21,772 nt of DNA from a virus: positions 1-21,772 of IMG/VR virus record IMGVR_UViG_3300011407_000003; one strand, 5' to 3'. The notes below the pieces were generated by a model. It saw nothing but the letters and a program-made list of their open reading frames with translations. It ran no database searches and was not told the DNA's origin. The position numbers were made by a program, and so were the translations under genes. Shown piece after piece: positions 14,275-21,772 of this stretch (positions are counted from its first letter, which is position 1; each line of letters opens with the position of its first letter).

Positions 14275-16840
14275 AGAGAGTCCATTGGTGACGGTGACTA
14301 ATTTTCAGTTAGCTGATGAGATTCGGCTATCTCGCAAAAGAAGTCCGTCCGACTTCAAGACGATCCTGAACTACTCAAACACCTTAACTGACGGTCTTAG
14401 GGTCAGGAGGGGGTATGCTGAGTACACAGGAATAACGTGGCCTGTGGTTAATGGTGTGTCTTTGGATGCGTCATCGTTGGATGTACCGATGATATGCCAG
14501 ATTGAGAACCCAGAAAAGACGGATGTTCACATTCTGTGCATGGCCTCTATTCCTCAAGTGTGGATGTTCCCGTATTGGAGGGGGTCAACGAAAGTCACTG
14601 GGTCAATGGCGTTAGCTGAGTCATTAACGCCTGGATTTATTCCAACCTACGCTCAGGTCACGACACATTCATTCGGGTTTCAGAACTGGCAACTATTCGC
14701 TCCATACGGTTCACAGACAGCAGACTATTACAATGGATGGAAGATATACAATGATACCACTGGGACTTCGACGGTGGTTACAGATTTCTCTGCTGTTGAT
14801 TCTGGTGGCGGAAACATTGTGGCAACTTTTACGGTTGCCGATGATATAAGCCCGACTGGATTGAATTGGTCGAACATTCACACATATGCGTTTTACCGGA
14901 ACTACCACGACAACCACACGTTCAACCCAGTTTACAATGTTACATTAAGTGACCCTCCATGTGCGGTAGCAGACAATAGCATCATCCATTTCTCAGGTGG
15001 GCAAGGAGTTGACCCAGACGCAAACAATAGCTTGAAGGGGTCAATCATCTATCCGAGGATGAACAAGACGTTCTTCCCTGGGTTGGCTGAGACGTTCACG
15101 ATTGACGGAACGTATGTATCTGAGGAACGATGCAAGGGGTATGATATAGTAGAAGATTTGGGGACTGCTGGGACTGGCTCTGGCTCAACCGCCCTTGAAG
15201 CCGGTGATTCTGGGAATACATATTGGGTTGGGATAGCCGCTATCTATGACGATGGGACTATTGGTGAGTTGCAGAAGTACGAGACTCCGGCTGACTATAC
15301 CACTGTTTCGCAGTGGTTGGAAAACTACATACAGGCAGACGACACCAATACCATTGCCGTAGAAGTTCGCATCCAAGCTGGGACACTGAACAAAACCGTG
15401 CAGGGCTTCGCGATCTATCTAGCTCAGGACGTAGGAGATACAAGGGACTCTGGCAGACAGACACCGTATTGGTCTGTTGGGTCAATTTCACTCACAACTG
15501 AATCTCAGAACGTATTTTCAGGCAGTGGGGTGTGGAGTTACAGCGCGGGAGAGTATGCTTTTATTTTCAGCTTAACCCAAGAAATGTGGGACGAGAAGGG
15601 GAATACCTATGAAACAGATTCAGGCATGGCTGAAATCCAATCTGATACTTCGTATGCTTATTCGGGGCGTAAGGTGGTTGGAGGCAGACATTATCTCTAT
15701 AACGTCTATGTCACCTCAGAAGCCCAAGCAGACAAGCAAAACCTATTCACAAACCCAATAGGTCAGAACGCTGCCATTAACTCAGGCATAACTGCCCGTA
15801 GAGTGTTTCCGAATGAACAGGGATTTTATCGTCTAAGGTGTGAGCCGGACATTGGTTCACGTATCAACGCAGTAGTGCCGATGGGGTTTGATGAGTTTTT
15901 GGTCTTGAAGAATTTAGGCATTGTATCGGTAAGAAACACAGTAACACAGGATTTAATCCCAGAACATATAAATAGAATCGTCGATCACAGAATCGGATGT
16001 TCCACTTTTCACGGATGTTCGGTTTCCAACCAAGAGGAGATATTCTTTGCAGGATACGATGATTGCTATTCTTACCGTTTGGGGCGACTACAACCACTGA
16101 TCGAACGCGAGGACAAGCGAGACTGGTTACATACCTATCGAGAAGTCCTGACAAACACTCAGAAAGAGAACGTCGTGGTGATTTGGTTGCCCCAAGATTA
16201 TATCATGTGGACTTTCGGTGAAGAAGGTTCGCAGTACATCTTGGACAGAGGCGGATGGACACAGGCGGCCTATAAGCAGACATCTGGATTGACTTCGACT
16301 GAATGGTTCAAGTTCCCCGTTAAGCTGAACAATGGTACGGTCTTGGCTTTGGGTACTCCGGGCAACACTGGTCTAAGACAATTTCAGAACCCGACTACGG
16401 GCGGTTTCTATTACACAGATGACGATACGGAGATAAAGAGTTACCTTGACAGTTGGTACTTTAACTTCGGTCACAACAAGGATATGTGTTTGTCCAAGAT
16501 AGTCTTTAACCGGACTTTCGATGAAGATACGACTGGGACATTAAGTATAGCGTTATACAAAGACAGGGCTTTGCTTCGTTCGTACAACCCAGACAGTTCT
16601 TTGGACAGGGTATATGTATTCTCTGTTGTCGGCGATTCCAAGATTGGATTCGAGTGGAGGTACATCTACAACAACAATTCCTCGCCGGAAGTCATGGGTG
16701 GGGATGTTTTGCAGATAGACTCGATTGAGATTTATGGTGAACTGCGTCCGAGAAGTAAGAGGGCGGCAGAACTTGTAACAATAACCAACGTCGGTGTCTG
16801 GGATGAGGACGCTTGGGATGGTGGCACATCATGGGGTTGA
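14267..16840 (+). CDS. Large tail nozzle/hub-like protein
   Basis: This 857-residue protein begins MGKESPLVTVTNFQLADEIR and quickly reads SDFKTILNYSNTLTDGLRVR, then RGYAEYTG. That N...G.L.vRrGy pattern is typical of large podovirus tail proteins (nozzle, hub or stabilising protein) that often have a beta-propeller core. The rest is beta-rich with repeated motifs: GFYRLRCEPDIGSRI, then NAVVPMGFDEFLVLKNLGIV, and EENVVVIWLPQDYIMW-like blades near 630-660. The C-terminus (GELRPRSKRAAEL) ends with a Gly/Trp/Asp-rich tail. GGAGAAG lies seven bases upstream of the ATG. It follows the two adaptors, as expected for a tail protein. Confidence 0.7.
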   Translation: MGKESPLVTVTNFQLADEIRLSRKRSPSDFKTILNYSNTLTDGLRVRRGYAEYTGITWPVVNGVSLDASSLDVPMICQIENPEKTDVHILCMASIPQVWMFPYWRGSTKVTGSMALAESLTPGFIPTYAQVTTHSFGFQNWQLFAPYGSQTADYYNGWKIYNDTTGTSTVVTDFSAVDSGGGNIVATFTVADDISPTGLNWSNIHTYAFYRNYHDNHTFNPVYNVTLSDPPCAVADNSIIHFSGGQGVDPDANNSLKGSIIYPRMNKTFFPGLAETFTIDGTYVSEERCKGYDIVEDLGTAGTGSGSTALEAGDSGNTYWVGIAAIYDDGTIGELQKYETPADYTTVSQWLENYIQADDTNTIAVEVRIQAGTLNKTVQGFAIYLAQDVGDTRDSGRQTPYWSVGSISLTTESQNVFSGSGVWSYSAGEYAFIFSLTQEMWDEKGNTYETDSGMAEIQSDTSYAYSGRKVVGGRHYLYNVYVTSEAQADKQNLFTNPIGQNAAINSGITARRVFPNEQGFYRLRCEPDIGSRINAVVPMGFDEFLVLKNLGIVSVRNTVTQDLIPEHINRIVDHRIGCSTFHGCSVSNQEEIFFAGYDDCYSYRLGRLQPLIEREDKRDWLHTYREVLTNTQKENVVVIWLPQDYIMWTFGEEGSQYILDRGGWTQAAYKQTSGLTSTEWFKFPVKLNNGTVLALGTPGNTGLRQFQNPTTGGFYYTDDDTEIKSYLDSWYFNFGHNKDMCLSKIVFNRTFDEDTTGTLSIALYKDRALLRSYNPDSSLDRVYVFSVVGDSKIGFEWRYIYNNNSSPEVMGGDVLQIDSIEIYGELRPRSKRAAELVTITNVGVWDEDAWDGGTSWG

Positions 16841-16842
16841 GA

Positions 16843-18957
16843 ATGAAAATAACATTAACTCTTATTTTACTTTACGCATCATGCGTAACGCATGGGTTTG
16901 CACAGTCCAAGACTACCAATTTTAGGTTGAATCTCCATGACCCAGGTACTACGATTGTCTCAGGGTCAAAGACGGACACGGCTACGTCAAACGTAGGCGT
17001 GAACGGGTCGATGCTCAGAATTGACACATACTTGGGGCATTGGTTCAGCGTAAATGATTCGTTAAGGAACATTAAGATACTTCGGTTCACAGATACGGTC
17101 AGCAAGAAGATTGATTTTGTGGCTAATGGTAATGCGTTCTTGGACGTGGCCAATTCGATTTACAGGCCAGCGATAACACTTGTGTCAAGGGACAGTGGGT
17201 ACTTGTCCAGCAACGGTGTGGCATTGAAATCCGTGTCTCAGGGGCTGTCCAAGACGCTCTCAGTTGTAGGCGCGGCAGGGGATGGGGAAGTTTACGGTTC
17301 GGGTCGCAGGCAGCAGGATTCAAATGCCACGTTCAATCGGTTCTTTGCGGTATGGAATGACACGGCTTTGTTCTATGTCAATGGTAACGAGGTTACGCGA
17401 CTTGACACAAATGGGCTTAGAGTACAACGAGACGTAATACTGAACAACGGTGGGAATTTAACTGCTCCCTCGCTCAAGTTCAAGATTATTGACGTGGCTG
17501 GCGGGAGTGCGCCGGATAGTGTGAGCATTGGCATTACAGCGGGAGCGTTGGGGGTTAGGGCTATTGCCATGAGTAACCCAATTCAGTTGCCATCAATAAC
17601 CTCAAATAATCTCTCCGGCAAGAGCAGACTCTTAACTGCAAGTGGCGATACGCTCATTTTCAAGGATGAGTCCAACGTCATTAATCGCGTTAAGCTGTCT
17701 GGTGCTTCGGCTGGTCAGGCGTTGGGGTGGAGTGGTTCGGCGTGGGTTCCGACAACGATTAGCGGTGGTGGGGGTGGTTCTGGAAACGGTGTAAGATTAA
17801 AGCGCGTTGATGGTTCTGTCAACATCTACCCAGATACAACGATTAGCTTAACCGATAGAAACTTCACGCTCTCAACTGGCGTGGGGTCGGAAGGTATAAT
17901 TAACACAATCCAGAACATTGACTCGACGGCTTCATTTAAAGTCAGGACTTTAACGGTTGACTCAACTGGTGGCTCTGCTGGCAATTTGAAGCTAACAAAT
18001 GGTACAGGAAAGATAGCAACGATTAATCTTGGCGGCGGAAACAATAATACGTCTGTTCTTTTTCCCGACACATCGGGCACAGTTTTCTTGGCAAATAGCG
18101 GTCAGACGGTCACCGCAGGAGTTTGGAATGGAACTCAGATTGGCTACGCCTACACGACGCACATGAGCGGGGCGAACATCGGAGATTCAATTAACACAAA
18201 ATCAGCCGGAGATACGATAGCCGTTCCGTGGTATTTCACAGGTGGGATGAGTTCGTACAATTCTGGCTCTGCTAATTCACTCAGATTCGGTCGTGGTGCG
18301 GTTACAGCAACAGACGCAACTGCGGTTGGCGATTTAGCGACTGCATCAGGGACTGGCGCAGTAGCATTAGGGTATAATGCAAATTCTACCAACTCAAATA
18401 CAATCTCGATAGGAAAGAACACTACCGTTTCTGGTATCAGTGCGATTGGTATTGGCGTGAGCGTCACATCAACAGATACATCTTCAATCGCCATAGGAAA
18501 TACAGCCAACGCAAGTTCCCGAAATGGGATCGCAATAGGACTGCAAGCGAACGCAAACGGAAAGCGAACCGTTGTTTTGGGCGCGGGTTCTTCTGCTGGT
18601 GGGTACGATTCATCCGTAGTCTTTAATACGACGGCAACGGGCAAGCATCACATTGAAACAGCTTCGGTTGATACGCTCGTTCTACCTTCGGGTAAGGTCA
18701 AAGCCAACGGCAGGATAGTGTCACTAGACTGGACAAGTGACTCAATCTATATCGCGGCTGGCGCAACACGGAAAGCCAAGTATATCTCAGGATTAACAAC
18801 GTACAGTAAGGTTAGGTATTTCTTTCAGGACTCACGCCCCGCTCAGGTATTAAGTGCAACACCCAAAGCATACACCAAAACAGACAGTATAATCATTGAA
18901 GCATATCAGACCTTTGACTTGGACAGCGCATATTTCTATGTGGAGTATAGACAATGA
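16843..18957 (+). CDS. Tail-fibre-like protein with signal peptide and YadA-type repeats
   Basis: I choose ATG 16843, two bases after the preceding stop; an upstream TTG at 16813 is in frame but less likely. It gives 704 residues. The start is MKITLTLILLYASCVTHGFA, a hydrophobic signal peptide with a likely cut after A20 (GFA|Q); YASC at 11-14 could instead be a loose lipobox. The rest is beta-rich and fibre-like, with a glycine hinge SGGGGGSGN (307-315). Residues about 490-588 form YadA-head-type repeats (ATAVGDLATASGTGAVALG, then SAIGIGVSV, SSIAIGNTA, NGIAIGLQA), which make trimeric left-handed beta rolls in bacterial adhesins. It is probably a trimeric host-binding fibre. The stop overlaps the next start (ATGA). 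Confidence 0.8.
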   Translation: MKITLTLILLYASCVTHGFAQSKTTNFRLNLHDPGTTIVSGSKTDTATSNVGVNGSMLRIDTYLGHWFSVNDSLRNIKILRFTDTVSKKIDFVANGNAFLDVANSIYRPAITLVSRDSGYLSSNGVALKSVSQGLSKTLSVVGAAGDGEVYGSGRRQQDSNATFNRFFAVWNDTALFYVNGNEVTRLDTNGLRVQRDVILNNGGNLTAPSLKFKIIDVAGGSAPDSVSIGITAGALGVRAIAMSNPIQLPSITSNNLSGKSRLLTASGDTLIFKDESNVINRVKLSGASAGQALGWSGSAWVPTTISGGGGGSGNGVRLKRVDGSVNIYPDTTISLTDRNFTLSTGVGSEGIINTIQNIDSTASFKVRTLTVDSTGGSAGNLKLTNGTGKIATINLGGGNNNTSVLFPDTSGTVFLANSGQTVTAGVWNGTQIGYAYTTHMSGANIGDSINTKSAGDTIAVPWYFTGGMSSYNSGSANSLRFGRGAVTATDATAVGDLATASGTGAVALGYNANSTNSNTISIGKNTTVSGISAIGIGVSVTSTDTSSIAIGNTANASSRNGIAIGLQANANGKRTVVLGAGSSAGGYDSSVVFNTTATGKHHIETASVDTLVLPSGKVKANGRIVSLDWTSDSIYIAAGATRKAKYISGLTTYSKVRYFFQDSRPAQVLSATPKAYTKTDSIIIEAYQTFDLDSAYFYVEYRQ

Positions 18958-21772
18958 ATAAACTAATCACAGTCATTTTATTCACCTTTGCGCTCACCGC
19001 TTCCGCGTTTTCTCAGATAACGTGGACGTACTCTACAAGAGATGCGATGAATTGGGCTACGGGGGACTCAGCCAACGCCCATCCCAAGTGGCGCAAAATC
19101 ATTGACACATCGGGTGGAAGTCCTCAGAGGAATTTAAAGGGGGCTACGGCTGCGGGTGGTGCTGGTCAAGCTGCAACCGGGTTTAGTTCGTTGGGGTCGG
19201 GGGATCGCGCCGGAGCGTTCTGGGATTCAGCGATGGTCATGGACACCAACTCATTCTCCTTCGTCTGGAAGCAGAACGAGGATTCTAGCTACACTTATGC
19301 GATTGGTTCTACGACATTCTACTTTGGCTTGAACGACAGCAACCGCCAGAGATGGCGAGGGTTGGCTTTTAGAGTGGCGAGACAAAATCCGGGCAGTACC
19401 AATGGCGGCGATTATCGTTCGTCATTTTACAAGGTTGATTCCACGACAGAGGGTGTGGCGACAGGCAACGTTGACCTTTTCTCTGGTGGGTTTGCCTTGC
19501 GTCAGAACGACACACTGCGAGTTGTTAATCATGGTGGCTCTCTGTGGGCGTATTGGGTCAGAGGTGGCGGGGCAGGGACTACGCTGATTGATTCAGTCCC
19601 CTACTCAGCCCTGAACGCGGCATACTTGACTAACCCAGGCAGAATAGCTGTGCGTTCGCGTGTATCAGCCGTCCCGCCGATGTTCAACACATTTCAGATA
19701 GGTACTAAGAGTGGGGCGGCTTCACCTGGGATATTGCGTGACACGATACCACCCGTGATTACAAACGTTACGCCATCGTTTAGCGTAATGAACACGCAGA
19801 CATTTACAATCTCTGCCCAGATAACGGATAGTAACACCACGACCCAGAAGAATCCAGGGGTGGATAGTATATGGCTAAAGTTTGGGACTACGTATGCTAT
19901 TGGTCAGGGTGGTGCGCCAGACACGGTGGTGGGGGATTCGGTTATCATTAAAGCTGGAACCACTAAAGATACGGTGATAAGTAAATTGTTCTCAGCTAAA
20001 TCTGTTGGGACGTACTATTACCAGATTAAAGCAAAGGACGATACTGCCAACACAAGAATATCCCCGAGGCAGACACTTGTTGTTGGGACTGTCGCTCAGA
20101 ATCCGTTCAAGATTCATGGGTACTTTTATGTCCAGACTCTTTCTTCGTGGTGGCCTGCAATCGAAGCAAATCCGTCGATTTTGGGTGATTTGGCTACGAA
20201 CCAAGACATTCTATACTGGTTCTACGATAATCCAGACACCCTCTTTCCACACTTGAGAGCAAGAGTCCCAGATCAGGGTAACGCTCAATACCCCAATGGG
20301 TCGATGGCGGCAGACTCCGCAAGGTTATTTGGTTGGACAAGATCGAGCGGGACAAGGAATATCATGTATCAGTTCCGTGATTCCATGCACGCCCACGGCA
20401 ATAAGTTTGTATTAGCTATCTCGGCCGTTGTTGGATTCGCACCAGCAACAGCCGTCCAGTTACAAATCATTGTCAACGATACGACCAAGAGTAAGAACTT
20501 CGCCTCTACTCTGGGCAAATTTTGCAATCTTCATAAGATAGATGGTATAGACTTCAACTGGGAGTTCCCCGCTCAGAGCAATAAAGCATTTATGTTCCAG
20601 TTCTTCAAGAAGTTGAAGGACTCACTAACCGTCTATTCTTGGGATGGTCAACCGCCGATTATATCTTTAGACCTTGAAACTCAATCAACCGTTGTCGGGA
20701 ATCAGTCATACGACTTCTCAGCATTAGATTCTCTGTGTACCTACGTTTCAGTTGTATCGAGAGATAGGTTCTCTTATGCAAGCCCACAGTACACGGCAAA
20801 TCCTCGTGGCGTATCACGACCGAGAGTCGGTAGCACTTACGGACTACCTGGCGACACGGTAAAAGGTTTTGATATGTACTCAATGAGCGATACAACGTGG
20901 CAGAACGGCTTAACCTATATTACGGTTAATGGCCTTAGGGCGGGGGGAATTAGAGCGTCAAAGGCCGTCCAAGTTCTTGGATTTGGTGCTTACGAGGTGT
21001 GGGGTGGGGCATCAGGGCCGGGGCAGTCTGCTTCTGGGGTTACTTTTGGAGATGCGGGTGTGCCAAGTGGCCAACTTGGTGAATCAAATAATGGTTCTTC
21101 CGCCCAGACCTACTTAGATCAATATTGGAGTCCAATGAGAGAATGGCGCGACTCCACGAACAATCACTATCTTGGCTATCGACTTCCCAGTAATGCTAAA
21201 CGAACCGTCATTTATGACGATTCGGTTTCGCTTGGCGAACTTGTTAAGCATCTTAAGTCAAGAGGTTTTTCCGGCATCATGTATAACGAGGCGGCGTGGC
21301 TACAAAACTCAGCGGGATGGAGGGGCAACAATGACCGTCTATCCTTCCTTAAGTGGATGAGGGCTGCGGCTGACGCTCCTACGTTTACAACGGTTGGCAT
21401 GCCTGCTCCCGTTGCCCCGACCGACGGTTCTACTAATCAGGGTTCTCCGAGCGCGGGAACGATGGCGGTAACTTTCAGATGGAATAAGGTCTCTAATGCG
21501 AACGAGGGTTACCACATCTCTGTTTCAGCGGACGGAAGATTCAATACGGCTGTTGGCGGAGCAGACCAAGACGTGGGCACAACTTCGACCGATACGACCG
21601 TGACCATAAGCGGATTAGCTTCAAACTCCGTATTCTACTGGAAGGTCGTTGGCAGGATGGGGAGATTCTATGGGTATTATTCAAGAGTTCACAGATTCAC
21701 GACAGGCAGTACGACATCCACCCCAACTCGCAGACCGTACAAGCCACAGTTAGTCGCTCCTGCAAATGCGGC
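18954..21772 (+). CDS. GH18 chitinase-like multidomain protein with signal peptide, open at the right edge
   Basis: ATG 18954 opens a frame that has no stop to the window edge (939 codons). GGAG lies eight bases upstream and the start overlaps the preceding stop. Order: signal peptide MNKLITVILFTFALTASAFS (1-20); a beta-rich, lectin-like part (about 21-250); an Ig-like part (about 262-380); a GH18-type barrel (about 385-805); an FN3-like domain (about 817-917); and a linker with VAPANAA that may begin another FN3. The GH18 signature IDGIDFNWE (529-537) fits the family's pattern, with E537 as the acid/base. The second-last acidic position is N535 where Asp is usual. GH18 enzymes cut beta-1,4 GlcNAc-containing glycans; some members are catalytically dead. 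The target here could be a cell-surface glycan or peptidoglycan. Confidence 0.8.
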   Translation, partial: MNKLITVILFTFALTASAFSQITWTYSTRDAMNWATGDSANAHPKWRKIIDTSGGSPQRNLKGATAAGGAGQAATGFSSLGSGDRAGAFWDSAMVMDTNSFSFVWKQNEDSSYTYAIGSTTFYFGLNDSNRQRWRGLAFRVARQNPGSTNGGDYRSSFYKVDSTTEGVATGNVDLFSGGFALRQNDTLRVVNHGGSLWAYWVRGGGAGTTLIDSVPYSALNAAYLTNPGRIAVRSRVSAVPPMFNTFQIGTKSGAASPGILRDTIPPVITNVTPSFSVMNTQTFTISAQITDSNTTTQKNPGVDSIWLKFGTTYAIGQGGAPDTVVGDSVIIKAGTTKDTVISKLFSAKSVGTYYYQIKAKDDTANTRISPRQTLVVGTVAQNPFKIHGYFYVQTLSSWWPAIEANPSILGDLATNQDILYWFYDNPDTLFPHLRARVPDQGNAQYPNGSMAADSARLFGWTRSSGTRNIMYQFRDSMHAHGNKFVLAISAVVGFAPATAVQLQIIVNDTTKSKNFASTLGKFCNLHKIDGIDFNWEFPAQSNKAFMFQFFKKLKDSLTVYSWDGQPPIISLDLETQSTVVGNQSYDFSALDSLCTYVSVVSRDRFSYASPQYTANPRGVSRPRVGSTYGLPGDTVKGFDMYSMSDTTWQNGLTYITVNGLRAGGIRASKAVQVLGFGAYEVWGGASGPGQSASGVTFGDAGVPSGQLGESNNGSSAQTYLDQYWSPMREWRDSTNNHYLGYRLPSNAKRTVIYDDSVSLGELVKHLKSRGFSGIMYNEAAWLQNSAGWRGNNDRLSFLKWMRAAADAPTFTTVGMPAPVAPTDGSTNQGSPSAGTMAVTFRWNKVSNANEGYHISVSADGRFNTAVGGADQDVGTTSTDTTVTISGLASNSVFYWKVVGRMGRFYGYYSRVHRFTTGSTTSTPTRRPYKPQLVAPANA

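Noticed and set aside
18150-18644. 164-codon minus-strand ORF inside the fibre gene
   Set aside because: It is a shadow of the repetitive, valine/alanine-coding antisense of the YadA-type repeat region.

Overview
The window looks like part of the genome of a tailed double-stranded DNA phage (or an integrated relative) with a short-tailed, podovirus-like virion. The evidence is a terminase pair, a P22-type portal, a scaffold, an N4-gp56-type major capsid protein, two adaptor-like proteins, a large nozzle/hub-like protein and two tail-fibre/spike-like proteins, all in one rightward run. No integrase, tail tube, tape measure or sheath gene is seen. The host is probably a Gram-negative bacterium of the Bacteroidota/Ignavibacteria (FCB) kind. 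This is inferred from signal-peptide ends of the FAQ/FSQ type and from Ig-like and FN3-like domains typical of secreted proteins in that group. AGGAG-like ribosome binding sites precede many genes. The host call is an inference only.

Left arm (1-3722): small accessory genes, almost all on the minus strand, several overlapping by 4 nt. Leftmost is a truncated DUF6745-like gene whose C-terminal part is a 12-bp tandem repeat encoding SQV plus one variable residue, coupled to a small conserved partner gene. Then come a stretch with no convincing gene that holds a promoter-like element and strong inverted repeats, a Cys-rich mini-protein, an HNH endonuclease inserted on the opposite strand, a zinc-ribbon protein, a DUF4326 protein and two phage hypotheticals. 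A TTGACA-17-TATATT promoter (3799-3771) drives this arm.

Control region (3723-5093): divergent promoters, a 17-bp exact inverted repeat flanking the small terminase gene, two perfect DnaA boxes next to the right-hand repeat copy, a small HTH-like gene and a G-quadruplex-type G-rich tract. The rightward promoter is a diverged second copy of the element at 889-917 in the left arm.

Right arm (5094-21772): a chain of very short overlapping ORFs (9, 28, 35 and 50 codons, the last three hydrophobic) leads into the large terminase. It is followed by a small protein, portal, small protein, scaffold, major capsid protein, two small proteins, a protein with an N-terminal signal/membrane segment, two tandem adaptor-like proteins, the 857-aa nozzle/hub-like protein, a fibre with a signal peptide and YadA-head-type repeats, and finally an open-ended gene with a signal peptide, a GH18 chitinase-like domain and FN3-like repeats. 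The most unusual points are the export signals on late virion-type proteins, the Asp-to-Asn change in the GH18 motif, the micro-ORF cascade before the large terminase, and the terminase/DnaA-box/repeat cluster.
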